From Streptomyces poonensis (GTDB taxonomy: Bacteria; Actinomycetota; Actinomycetes; Streptomycetales; Streptomycetaceae), in assembly GCF_014650915.1 (NCBI RefSeq), contig NZ_BMVW01000001.1, positions 1-64,000 on the forward strand: a stretch of 64,000 nt of DNA. The letters are read 5' to 3'. Under the pieces are notes generated by a model. The model worked only from the letters and a program-made list of their open reading frames with translations. It searched no databases and was not told the origin of the DNA. This document shows, piece after piece, positions 34,018-42,212 of this stretch. How positions within the stretch are numbered: position 1 is the stretch's first letter; every line of letters starts with the position of its first letter. The position numbers and the translations under genes are program-made.

Positions 34018-35352
34018 ATGACCGCACTTCCGCAGGAGCGCCGCGTCGTCACCGCCATCCCCGGCCCGAAGTCGCAGGAGCTTCAGGCCCGCCGCACCGC
34101 CGTGGTCGCGCAGGGCGTGGGCTCCACGCTGCCGGTCTTCGTCACGCGCGCGGGCGGCGCGATCCTCGAGGACGTCGACGGCAACCGGCTGATCGACTTC
34201 GGCAGCGGCATCGCGGTGACCAGCGTCGGCGCCTCCGCCGAGGCCGTCGTACGCCGGGCCTCCGCGCAGCTCCAGGACTTCACCCACACGTGTTTCATGG
34301 TCACGCCGTACGAGGGCTACGTCGCCGTCGCCGAGGCGCTGGCCGAGCTGACGCCGGGCGACCACGCCAAGAAGTCCGCCCTGTTCAACTCGGGCGCCGA
34401 GGCCGTGGAGAATGCCGTCAAGATCGCCCGCGCGTACACCAAGCGCACGGCGGTCGTCGTCTTCGACCACGGCTACCACGGCCGCACCAACCTCACCATG
34501 GCGCTGACCGCCAAGAACATGCCGTACAAGCACGGCTTCGGCCCCTTCGCGCCCGAGGTCTACCGGGTGCCGCTGGCGTACGGCTACCGCTGGCTGACCG
34601 GCGCCGAGAACGCGGGCCCCGAGGCCGCCGCGCAGGCCATCGACCAGATCACCAAGCAGATCGGCGCGGAGAACGTGGCCGCGATCATCATCGAGCCGGT
34701 GCTCGGCGAGGGCGGCTTCATCGAGCCCGCGAAGGGCTTCCTGCCCGCGATCCGCCAGTTCGCCTCCGACCACGGCATCGTGTTCGTCGCGGACGAGATC
34801 CAGTCCGGGTTCTGCCGTACGGGCCAGTGGTTCGCCTGCGAGGACGAGGGCATCGTCCCGGACCTGATCACCACGGCCAAGGGCATCGCGGGCGGTCTGC
34901 CGCTCGCCGCCGTGACGGGCCGCGCCGAGATCATGGACGCCGCGCACGCGGGCGGCCTCGGCGGTACCTACGGCGGCAACCCGGTGGCCTGCGCGGGCGC
35001 GCTCGGCGCGATCGAGACGATGAAGGAGCTCGACCTCAACGCGAAGGCGAAGAACATCGAGGCCGTGATGAAGGCCCGCCTCACCGCGATGCAGGAGAAG
35101 TTCGACGTCATCGGCGACGTCCGCGGCCGGGGCGCCATGATCGCCATCGAGCTGGTCAAGGACCGCGCGACGAAGGAGCCGGCCCCGGAGGCGACCGCCG
35201 CGCTCGCCAAGGCCTGCCACCAGGAGGGCCTGCTGGTCCTGACCTGCGGCACCTACGGCAACGTGCTCCGCTTCCTGCCCCCGCTCGTCATCGGCGAGGA
35301 TCTCCTCAACGAGGGCCTCGACATCATCGAGCAGGCGTTCACCCGCATCTGA
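34018..35352 (+). CDS. gabT: 4-aminobutyrate aminotransferase
   Basis: A 444-residue class III, PLP-dependent aminotransferase. It converts GABA and 2-oxoglutarate to succinate semialdehyde and glutamate. The PLP lysine is in ITTAKGIAGG; other motifs are NSGAEAVENAVKIAR, FDHGYHGRTN and VADEIQSGFCRTG. The ATG at 34018 has GGGAG eight bases upstream and the usual N-terminus; an open frame farther upstream is not needed. It is the GABA end of the polyamine catabolic set in this window. A hairpin follows the gene. Confidence 0.94.
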   Translation: MTALPQERRVVTAIPGPKSQELQARRTAVVAQGVGSTLPVFVTRAGGAILEDVDGNRLIDFGSGIAVTSVGASAEAVVRRASAQLQDFTHTCFMVTPYEGYVAVAEALAELTPGDHAKKSALFNSGAEAVENAVKIARAYTKRTAVVVFDHGYHGRTNLTMALTAKNMPYKHGFGPFAPEVYRVPLAYGYRWLTGAENAGPEAAAQAIDQITKQIGAENVAAIIIEPVLGEGGFIEPAKGFLPAIRQFASDHGIVFVADEIQSGFCRTGQWFACEDEGIVPDLITTAKGIAGGLPLAAVTGRAEIMDAAHAGGLGGTYGGNPVACAGALGAIETMKELDLNAKAKNIEAVMKARLTAMQEKFDVIGDVRGRGAMIAIELVKDRATKEPAPEATAALAKACHQEGLLVLTCGTYGNVLRFLPPLVIGEDLLNEGLDIIEQAFTRI

Positions 35353-35380
35353 GCCCGCCCGTACCGGATCCCCGTGCCCG

Positions 35381-35427
35381 ACCCTCGCCGCCCCGCCCCG
35401 GGTTCCGGTGCGGGGGGCGGCGAGGGT
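35381..35427 (+). terminator. Terminator-like hairpin after gabT
   Basis: GC-rich stem starting 28 bp after the gabT stop: ACCCTCGCCGCC at 35381-35392 pairs with GGCGGCGAGGGT at 35416-35427, extended by further GC pairs with a small bulge. It separates gabT from the PAP2 gene. Confidence 0.6.
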
Positions 35428-35514
35428 CGGAGGCGTGAAGAAGGTGTGCAAGGTGGATGTCGGGACGCGAATCCGTCTGTCGTCACTTCCTCCCCTGCCG
35501 TAGGTTCTAGCCAG

Positions 35515-36375
35515 ATGAGAGATACACCCCGCCCACGGGAAACCGCGGGCGAGACCAGGCCGCGGTCTCCCCAACCTCGCCCTGGTCGTGCCGTCGCGCA
35601 CACACCCGGAGCTTCCGGCTCCGGATCTCCTCACCGATCGGACGGCCGCCCGCCCCAGACCCCCCGGGGCGCGCGGCACACCGGTCAGGCCGGCCGTCCC
35701 GGAACAACCCCCCCTGGTCCGGGGCGGCCGGCGTCTCCCTCCCACAGCCGGACGACGGTCCTCCGCACCGTCCCGCCCGCCCTGCTCCTCGCCCTGATCA
35801 CCTGGCAGGTGGCCGCCCACGGCCCCCTCGCCCGCGCGGACGAGCGGATCGGCGGCCGTCTGGTACACCCCGACGACGTCTCCCAGTTCCTCGCGGACCT
35901 CGGCAGCGTGCCGGTGGCCGTCCCGGTGCTGGCCGTGGTGCTCGTCGTCGTGGCCCTCCTCGCCCGCAGAAGGGGTACGGCCCGCTGGTGGCTCCCGCCC
36001 GTGGCCGCGGCCCTCCTCATGGCGGCCGTCCCGCTCCTGGTCGTCCCCCTCAAAGAGCTGGTCGACCGCCCGGGTCCACCGCCGATGAGCCCGGAGACGG
36101 GCTTCTATCCCTCCGGTCACACGGCGACCGCCGCCGTCGCGTACGGCGGGGCGGCCCTCGTGCTGTGGCCCTGGCTGCGCGCCGTGTCCGCGCGCGTCAC
36201 AGCGCTCGCGCTGTCTGCGGCACTGAACGCCGGCACCGGTTTCGGGCTGGTCCGCCACGGCTACCACTGGCCCCTGGACGTGGTGGCGAGCTGGTGCCTG
36301 TGCGCGCTGCTGCTGGCCGGGCTCGCGGTGTTCCTCACCGCCCGCGCCCGGGGCGGCGGCACCCGGCGGGAGTAG
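35515..36375 (+). CDS. PAP2-family phosphatase, membrane
   Basis: A 286-residue integral membrane lipid/pyrophosphate phosphatase. The three phosphatase motifs are present: KELVDRPGPP, YPSGHTATA and RHGYHWPLDVVA. It has five or six membrane helices between residue 80 and the end. The first 75 or so residues are Pro/Arg-rich and disordered. The chosen ATG (35515) has only a weak ribosome site, and translation may begin elsewhere. Substrate unknown (phosphatidate, undecaprenyl diphosphate or similar). It is convergent with the polyamine operon. Confidence 0.82.
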   Translation: MRDTPRPRETAGETRPRSPQPRPGRAVAHTPGASGSGSPHRSDGRPPQTPRGARHTGQAGRPGTTPPGPGRPASPSHSRTTVLRTVPPALLLALITWQVAAHGPLARADERIGGRLVHPDDVSQFLADLGSVPVAVPVLAVVLVVVALLARRRGTARWWLPPVAAALLMAAVPLLVVPLKELVDRPGPPPMSPETGFYPSGHTATAAVAYGGAALVLWPWLRAVSARVTALALSAALNAGTGFGLVRHGYHWPLDVVASWCLCALLLAGLAVFLTARARGGGTRRE

Positions 36376-36401
36376 CCGCCGCCCCCCGGGCCGAGCGCCG
36401 G

Positions 36402-36433
36402 GCGAGGCCGGCAGGAGGAACCGCCGGCCTCGC
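36402..36433. terminator. Bidirectional terminator, PAP2 / polyamine operon
   Basis: Perfect 11-bp stem (GCGAGGCCGGC at 36402-36412 with 36423-36433) and a 10-nt loop, lying between two convergent stops 67 bp apart. Confidence 0.75.
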
Positions 36434-36442
36434 GTCCCCGGC

Positions 36443-37861
36443 TCAGCTGTCGAAGCCCAGGCCCAGCCGGTCCATGGTCCTCAGCCACAGGTTGCGGCGC
36501 CCGCCGTGGGCGTCGGCCCGCGCCAGGGACCACTTGGTGAGCGCGATCCCGGTCCACGCGAACGGCTCGGGCGGGAACGGCAGGGGCTTCCTGCGGACCA
36601 TCTCCAGCTCGGTGCGCTCCGTACGCAGACCCGCCAGCAGGTCGAGCATGACGTTCGCGCCGAACCGCGTCGCGCCCACGCCGAGTCCCGTGTAGCCCGC
36701 CGCGTACGCGACCCGCCCCTGGTGGGCCGTGCCGAAGAAGGCCGAGAAGCGCGAGCAGGTGTCGATCGCGCCGCCCCACGCATGGGTGAAACGGACGCCC
36801 TCCAGCTGCGGGAAGCAGGTGAAGAAGTGCCCGGCGAGCTTGGCGTACGTCTCGGGCCGGTCGTCGTACTCGGCGCGCACCCGGCCGCCGTACGGGTACA
36901 CGGCGTCGTAGCCGCCCCACAGGACGCGGTTGTCGGCGGTGAGCCGGAAGTAGTGGAACTGGTTGGCGCTGTCGGCGAGCCCCTGCCGGTTCCGCCAGCC
37001 GATCGACGCCAGTCGGTCGGCGGTGAGCGGCTCGGTCATCAGTGCGTAGTCGTAGACGGGGACGGTGTAGGACCGTACGCGCCTGACCAGGTTGGGGAAG
37101 ACGTTCGTGCCGAGCGCCACGCGGCGGGCGCGGACCGACCCGTAGGGGGTGCGGACGGCCATGCCCGCGCCGTACGGCCGCAGGGTCAGCGCGGGCGTGC
37201 GCTCGTACACCCGCACGCCGAGGCGCAGGCATGCGCGCTTGAGGCCCCAGGCGAGCCGGGCCGGGTTGAGCAGGGCCACGCCCCGGCGGTCGTGCAGACC
37301 GGCCAGGAACGTCGGTGAGTCGACCTGCTCGCGCACCGCGCCCGCGTCCAGGAACTCAAGACCGTCCGTGAGACCGCGGCGCTCCATCTCGTCGTACGCC
37401 GCGCGCAGCTCGCCGGCCTGGTGCGGTGCGGTGGCGATGTCGATCTCGCCGGTGCGCTCGAAGTCACAGTCGAGCGAGTGGCGGGCCACGGTCGCCTCGA
37501 TCTCGTCGAGGTTGCGGGCGCCGAGCTCCTGGAGTGTGTGGATCTCGTCCGGCCAGCGGGTGAGGCCGTTGGCCGGGCCGTGGGTGAGAGAGGCGGCGCA
37601 GAACCCTCCGTTGCGGCCGGAGGCGGCCCAGCCCGCCTCCCGCGCCTCGACGAGCACGACGTCCTGGCCCGGGTCGCGCTCCTTGGCCAGGAGCGCGGTC
37701 CACAGTCCGCTGTAGCCACCGCCGACGACCAGCAGGTCGCAGATCTCGGCCGCGGTGAGCGCGGGCTCGGGGCGGGGCCTGCCGGGGTCGTCCAGCCAGT
37801 ACGCGACCGGCTGGGCCTCGGAAAGGGATTTCGTCCACCGGGTCATGGCACCAGGGGCCAT
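36443..37861 (-). CDS. FAD-dependent amine oxidoreductase, PuuB-like
   Basis: A 472-residue DAO-family flavoprotein with an N-terminal Rossmann motif (LLVVGGGYSGLW, about 43-54), the Arg/Gly signature GWAASGRNGGFCAASL and the C-terminal FAD segment YAAGYTGLGVGATRF. The closest known type is gamma-glutamylputrescine oxidase (PuuB) or related amine oxidases. As the last gene of an operon encoding polyamine uptake and an aldehyde dehydrogenase, it probably oxidises the (glutamyl)polyamine to the aldehyde. The ATG at 37861 has GGGAG eight bases upstream. Confidence 0.87.
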   Translation of the reverse strand: MAPGAMTRWTKSLSEAQPVAYWLDDPGRPRPEPALTAAEICDLLVVGGGYSGLWTALLAKERDPGQDVVLVEAREAGWAASGRNGGFCAASLTHGPANGLTRWPDEIHTLQELGARNLDEIEATVARHSLDCDFERTGEIDIATAPHQAGELRAAYDEMERRGLTDGLEFLDAGAVREQVDSPTFLAGLHDRRGVALLNPARLAWGLKRACLRLGVRVYERTPALTLRPYGAGMAVRTPYGSVRARRVALGTNVFPNLVRRVRSYTVPVYDYALMTEPLTADRLASIGWRNRQGLADSANQFHYFRLTADNRVLWGGYDAVYPYGGRVRAEYDDRPETYAKLAGHFFTCFPQLEGVRFTHAWGGAIDTCSRFSAFFGTAHQGRVAYAAGYTGLGVGATRFGANVMLDLLAGLRTERTELEMVRRKPLPFPPEPFAWTGIALTKWSLARADAHGGRRNLWLRTMDRLGLGFDS

Positions 37862-37919
37862 GATTTCAACTCCCTACAGAGCTTCTGTCTCACACGACGG
37901 GTGTCGGTTCTGTCTCTTG

Positions 37920-38777
37920 CTATTCCTGTTGTTTCTTTCGACGGTTCGCAACGGCCGTTCCGGCCAGGACGAACACGACGGCGACGACGAACATGGCCGT
38001 GCCGATGACATTGATCTGTACGGGCGTTCCGCGCTGCGCCGAGCCCCAGACGAACATGGGGAAGGTGACGGTGGAGCCCGCGGTGAAATTGGTGATGATG
38101 AAATCGTCGAAGGAGAGCGCGAACGCGAGCAGCGCGCCCGCGGCGATACCCGGGGCCGCGATCGGCAGAGTGACCCGTACGAAGGTCTGCACGGGACCGG
38201 CGTAGAGGTCCTGCGCGGCCTCCTCCAGTCTCGGGTCCATCGACATGACCCGCGCCTTGACGGCCACGACCACGAAGCTGAGGCAGAACATGACGTGGGC
38301 GATCAGGATCGTCCAGAACCCCAGCTGAGCGCCCATGTTGAGGAACAGGGTCAGCAGGGAGGCGGCCATGACGACCTCGGGCATCGCCATCGGGAGGAAG
38401 ATCAGCGAGTTGACCGCCCCACGCGCGCGGAAACGGTGGCGCGCCAGCGCGAAGGCGATCATCGTGCCGAGGACCGTTGTGCCGAGCGTCGCCCACGCCG
38501 CGATCTGCAGGCTGACCGCGAGCGAGCCGCACAGGCCGGAGACCCCGCACGGGTCGCGCCAGGCGTCGGCGGAGAAGCCCTGCCACGCGTAGTTGAAGCG
38601 GCCCTTCGGGTCGTTGAAGGAGAAGACGGTCACGACGACGTTCGGCAGCAGCAGATATCCGAGCGTGAGCAGGCCTGCGAAGACGACGAGACGGCGTCTG
38701 AACCAGCGTGCGAAGCGCGCGAAGGCCGTTACGGGAGTCGTTCCGGTAGTCATTGCGGAAGTCGTTGCAGAGCCCAT
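37920..38777 (-). CDS. potC: Polyamine ABC transporter permease, PotC-like
   Basis: A 285-residue permease with six helices and an EAA loop (LEEAAQDLYAGPVQTFVRVTL). The LSFDDFIITNF sequence near residue 225 is typical of PotC. It begins immediately after the stop of the PotB-like gene (no gap). Part of the operon for spermidine/putrescine-type uptake. Confidence 0.9.
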   Translation of the reverse strand: MGSATTSAMTTGTTPVTAFARFARWFRRRLVVFAGLLTLGYLLLPNVVVTVFSFNDPKGRFNYAWQGFSADAWRDPCGVSGLCGSLAVSLQIAAWATLGTTVLGTMIAFALARHRFRARGAVNSLIFLPMAMPEVVMAASLLTLFLNMGAQLGFWTILIAHVMFCLSFVVVAVKARVMSMDPRLEEAAQDLYAGPVQTFVRVTLPIAAPGIAAGALLAFALSFDDFIITNFTAGSTVTFPMFVWGSAQRGTPVQINVIGTAMFVVAVVFVLAGTAVANRRKKQQE

Positions 38778-39710
38778 TCAGACCAGATCCTCCGTCCCCG
38801 ACTTGCGGATGTAGAGCGTCACCACGAGGAGAATCGCGGCCATGAGGAGGAACGAGAGAGCCGCGGCGGTCGGGTAGTCGAGAATCCGCAGGAACTGCGT
38901 CTGGATCACATTGCCGATCATGCGGGTGTCCGTGGAGCCGAGAAGATCGGCGTTGATGTAGTCGCCGCTCGCCGGGATGAAGGTCAGCAGCGTGCCGGAG
39001 ACGACACCCGGCATCGACAGCGGCAGCGTGACCTTGCGGAAGGTCGTGAACGGCGTCGCGTACAGATCGCCGGCCGCCTCGTGCAGCCGCCCGTCGATGC
39101 GCTCGAGGGAGGTGTAGAGCGGCAGGATCATGAACGGCAGGAAGTTGTACGTGAGGCCGCAGACCACCGCGAGCGGGGTGGCGAGCACCCGGTCCCCGGC
39201 GGTCATGCCGAGCCAGCTGGTGACGTCGAGGACGTGCAGCGTGTTCAGCGCGCCGACGACCGGGCCGCCGTCCGCGAGGATCGTCTTCCAGGCGAGCGTA
39301 CGGATCAGGAAGCTGGTGAAGAACGGTGCGATCACCAGGATGAGGACCAGGGTGCGCCAGCGGCCCGCGCGGAACGCGATCAGGTACGCCAGCGGATAGC
39401 CCAGCAGCAGGCACAGCACCGTCGCGGAGCCCGCGTACAGCACCGAGCGCACGAACTGCGGCCAGTACTCGGACAGGGCGTCCCAGTAGGTCGCGAAGTG
39501 CCAGGTGACCTGGTAGCCCTCCTCCAGGGAGCCCGTCTGCACGGACGTGGAGGCCTGGTAGACCATCGGCATCAGGAAGAAGACCAGCAGCCACAGGACA
39601 CCGGGCAGGAGCAGCCAGTACGGGGTGAGGCGGCCCCGCGCGCGTGGGGGCGTCCTTTGCTGTGCGGTGGACGCGACAGGCGGTGGCGCCTCGGTGAGCG
39701 TCGTCGTCAT
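38778..39710 (-). CDS. potB: Polyamine ABC transporter permease, PotB-like
   Basis: A 310-residue permease with six helices, an EAA loop (LHEAAGDLYATPFTTFRKVTL) and the PotB-typical FIPASGDYINADLLGS. The frame continues upstream, but the ATG at 39710 overlaps the ATPase stop by four bases and gives MTTTLTEAPPP, the expected cytoplasmic N-terminus. Confidence 0.9.
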   Translation of the reverse strand: MTTTLTEAPPPVASTAQQRTPPRARGRLTPYWLLLPGVLWLLVFFLMPMVYQASTSVQTGSLEEGYQVTWHFATYWDALSEYWPQFVRSVLYAGSATVLCLLLGYPLAYLIAFRAGRWRTLVLILVIAPFFTSFLIRTLAWKTILADGGPVVGALNTLHVLDVTSWLGMTAGDRVLATPLAVVCGLTYNFLPFMILPLYTSLERIDGRLHEAAGDLYATPFTTFRKVTLPLSMPGVVSGTLLTFIPASGDYINADLLGSTDTRMIGNVIQTQFLRILDYPTAAALSFLLMAAILLVVTLYIRKSGTEDLV

Positions 39711-40909
39711 GCGAGGGCCTCTTCCTCCGCCGTCCCGACGCCCGCGTCGATGTCCTGCGCCGCGTCCAGGCCGAAGGTGTGCGCCGGGTTCCAGTGCAGA
39801 ACCACCTCGGCGCCCGGGACGAGCCGGGGGTCGCGGTCGACGTTCTGCGCGTACACCTCGAACCGGGGGCAGACCGGGCTGTCGACGACGTACTGCGTGG
39901 AGACGCCGGTGAAGCTGGTGGCGGCGATCCTCCCCGTGATGCGGTTGCGGCCCGCGGGAACCTCGCCGGAGTCGTCCGCGTGCACGAGGGATATCTTCTC
40001 CGGGCGGACACCGGCGAGGACCTTGCCGCCGGCCGTGGCGGGCGCGGAGCATCGCGCCCGGGGCAGCACCAGCGTGGACACGCCCGCCCTGAGGACGATG
40101 TCGTCCCCGCTCGCCGCGTCGACCTCGGCCTCGAGGAGGTTGGAGGTGCCCAGGAAGTTGGCGACGAACGTGGTCCTCGGGTTCTCGTACAGCTCGGCGG
40201 GCGGGCCGAGCTGCTCGACACGGCCCGCGTTCATCACGGCGACCGTGTCGGCCATCGTCATGGCCTCCTCCTGGTCGTGCGTGACATGGATGAACGTGAT
40301 GCCGACCTCCGTCTGGATGCGCTTGAGTTCCAGCTGCATCTGGCGGCGCAGCTTGAGGTCGAGGGCGCCGAGGGGCTCGTCGAGGAGCAGCACCCTCGGG
40401 TGGTTGATCAGCGCGCGGGCGACCGCGACGCGCTGCTGCTGGCCGCCGGAGAGCTGGTGCGGCTTCTTCCGGGCGTGCTCGCCGAGCTGGACGAGCTCCA
40501 GCATCTCCTCGACCTGCTTCCTGACCGACCTGATGCCGCGCCGGCGCAGCCCGAAGGCGACGTTCTCGAAGACGTCGAGGTGCGGGAAGAGGGCGTAGGA
40601 CTGGAAGACGGTGTTCACCGGCCGCTTGTACGGCGGCAGGTGCGACACGTCCTGGCCCCCGAGGGACACGGTGCCCGCGGTGGGCTCCTCCAGTCCCGCG
40701 ATCATGCGGAGGGTCGTCGTCTTGCCGCAGCCCGAGGCGCCCAGGAGGGCGAAGAACGAGCCCTCGGGGACGGTCAGGTCGAGCGGGTGCACGGCGGTGA
40801 AGGAGCCGTACGTCTTGGTGATCCCCGAGAGGCGGACGTCACCGCTGTGGTCCGTCGCGGTTCTGGTGGTTGTCATGGTGTTCGTGGTCTTCTTCGTCAC
40901 CGTCGTCAC
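39707..40909 (-). CDS. potA: Polyamine ABC transporter ATPase, PotA-like
   Basis: A 400-residue importer ATPase: Walker A GASGCGKTT, Q-loop FQSYALFPH, signature LSGGQQQR, Walker B LLLDEPLGALD, H-loop VTHDQEEA, and a C-terminal TOBE regulatory domain (about 285-380). The GTG at 40909 overlaps the binding-protein stop (GTGA); a GTG nine bases later has better spacing to AGGGG, so the exact start is open. Confidence 0.92.
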   Translation of the reverse strand: MTTVTKKTTNTMTTTRTATDHSGDVRLSGITKTYGSFTAVHPLDLTVPEGSFFALLGASGCGKTTTLRMIAGLEEPTAGTVSLGGQDVSHLPPYKRPVNTVFQSYALFPHLDVFENVAFGLRRRGIRSVRKQVEEMLELVQLGEHARKKPHQLSGGQQQRVAVARALINHPRVLLLDEPLGALDLKLRRQMQLELKRIQTEVGITFIHVTHDQEEAMTMADTVAVMNAGRVEQLGPPAELYENPRTTFVANFLGTSNLLEAEVDAASGDDIVLRAGVSTLVLPRARCSAPATAGGKVLAGVRPEKISLVHADDSGEVPAGRNRITGRIAATSFTGVSTQYVVDSPVCPRFEVYAQNVDRDPRLVPGAEVVLHWNPAHTFGLDAAQDIDAGVGTAEEEALA

Positions 40910-42153
40910 GCCCCTGTGAGCTTCGCGAACTTCTCTTCGTACGCCGTCTCTTCCTCGCTGGTCAGCGAGCGGAAGGCGAAGGACTTCGCGGCCAGGTCCC
41001 GGTCGGGGATGATCAGCGGGTTGTTCGCCGCGTCCGCGTCGATCTTCTCCAGCTCGGCCTTCACCCCGTCCACGGGACAGACGTAGTTGATGTAGGCGGC
41101 GAGTTCGGCGGCCGGCTCCGGCTCGTAGTAGTAGTCGATGAGCCGTTCGGCGTTCGTCTTGTGGCGGGCCTTGTTCGGGATCAGCAGGACGTCGGTCGAC
41201 GTGATGCAGCCGCTGTCGGGAACGATGTGGCCGACGTCCGGGTTGTCCGCCTGGAGCTGGACGACGTCACCGGCCCAGGCGAGACAGGCCGCGAGGTCGC
41301 CGCTGTTGAGGTCGGCGGTGTAGTCGTTGCCGGTGAAGCGGCGTATCTGGCCCCGGTCCACGGCTTTCTGGATGCGGGCCAGGGCCGCGTCGTAGTCGTC
41401 CCCGGTGAACGCCGCCGCCTCCTTGCCCATGTCCTGCAGCACCATGCCGACGGTGTCGCGCATCTCCGCCAGGAAGCCGACACGGCCCTTCAGCCTCGGG
41501 TTGTCGAGGAGATCGGAGACCGAGGTCACCTCGATGCCGTCGAGTGCCTTGCGGTTGTACGCGACGACGGTCGAGACGGCCTGCCAGGGATACGAGTAGG
41601 CATGGCCGGGGTCCCAGTCGGGATTGCGGAACTGGGCGGACAGGTTCGTGTACGCGTGGGGCAGGTTGGCCGGGTCCAGTTTCTGCACCCAGCCCAGCCG
41701 GATCAGCCGGGCGGCCAGCCAGTCGGTGAGCACGATGATGTCCCGGCCGGTGTCCTGGCCCGCGGCGAGCTGCGGCTTGATCTTGCCGAAGAACTCGTTG
41801 TTGTCGTTGATGTCCTCGGTGTACTCGACCTCGATGCCGGTGCGCCGGGTGAACGCCTCCAGCGTCGGGTGCCGTTTGCCGCTGTCGTCGACGTCCATGT
41901 ACTCGGTCCAGTTGGAGAAGGCGACGGTCTTCTCCTTCGCCGAGCGGTCCTCGGCTCTCTCGCCGCCCCGGCTCCGGCCCGCCGGGGGGATCCCGCAGGC
42001 ACCGAGCGTGCCGAGGCCGCCGAGCGCGAGCGCGCCGCCCGCGGACGCGCGCAGCAGCGAACGGCGGGCCAGGGCGGCCCTGCCGCCGCTGAGACTGCGC
42101 CGCGCGGCGGCCCGTAGAGCCGGGGACGGGCGGTCGGGCTGGTACTGCTCCAT
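40906..42153 (-). CDS. potD: Polyamine-binding lipoprotein, PotD-like
   Basis: A 415-residue family 1 solute-binding protein for spermidine/putrescine-type ligands. The N-terminus combines a twin-arginine signal (ARRSLLRAS) with a lipobox (GTLGACG, Cys near 53). The sequence NWTEYMD after the signal region matches the PotD ligand pocket strand. It is 59 bp after the aldehyde dehydrogenase gene and overlaps potA. Confidence 0.9.
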   Translation of the reverse strand: MEQYQPDRPSPALRAAARRSLSGGRAALARRSLLRASAGGALALGGLGTLGACGIPPAGRSRGGERAEDRSAKEKTVAFSNWTEYMDVDDSGKRHPTLEAFTRRTGIEVEYTEDINDNNEFFGKIKPQLAAGQDTGRDIIVLTDWLAARLIRLGWVQKLDPANLPHAYTNLSAQFRNPDWDPGHAYSYPWQAVSTVVAYNRKALDGIEVTSVSDLLDNPRLKGRVGFLAEMRDTVGMVLQDMGKEAAAFTGDDYDAALARIQKAVDRGQIRRFTGNDYTADLNSGDLAACLAWAGDVVQLQADNPDVGHIVPDSGCITSTDVLLIPNKARHKTNAERLIDYYYEPEPAAELAAYINYVCPVDGVKAELEKIDADAANNPLIIPDRDLAAKSFAFRSLTSEEETAYEEKFAKLTGA

Positions 42154-42212
42154 GCGCGTGGTGCCCTTTCGGGAGGATGTCAGGAGGTGCGGCCGGGGTC
42201 AGCCGCCGAGGG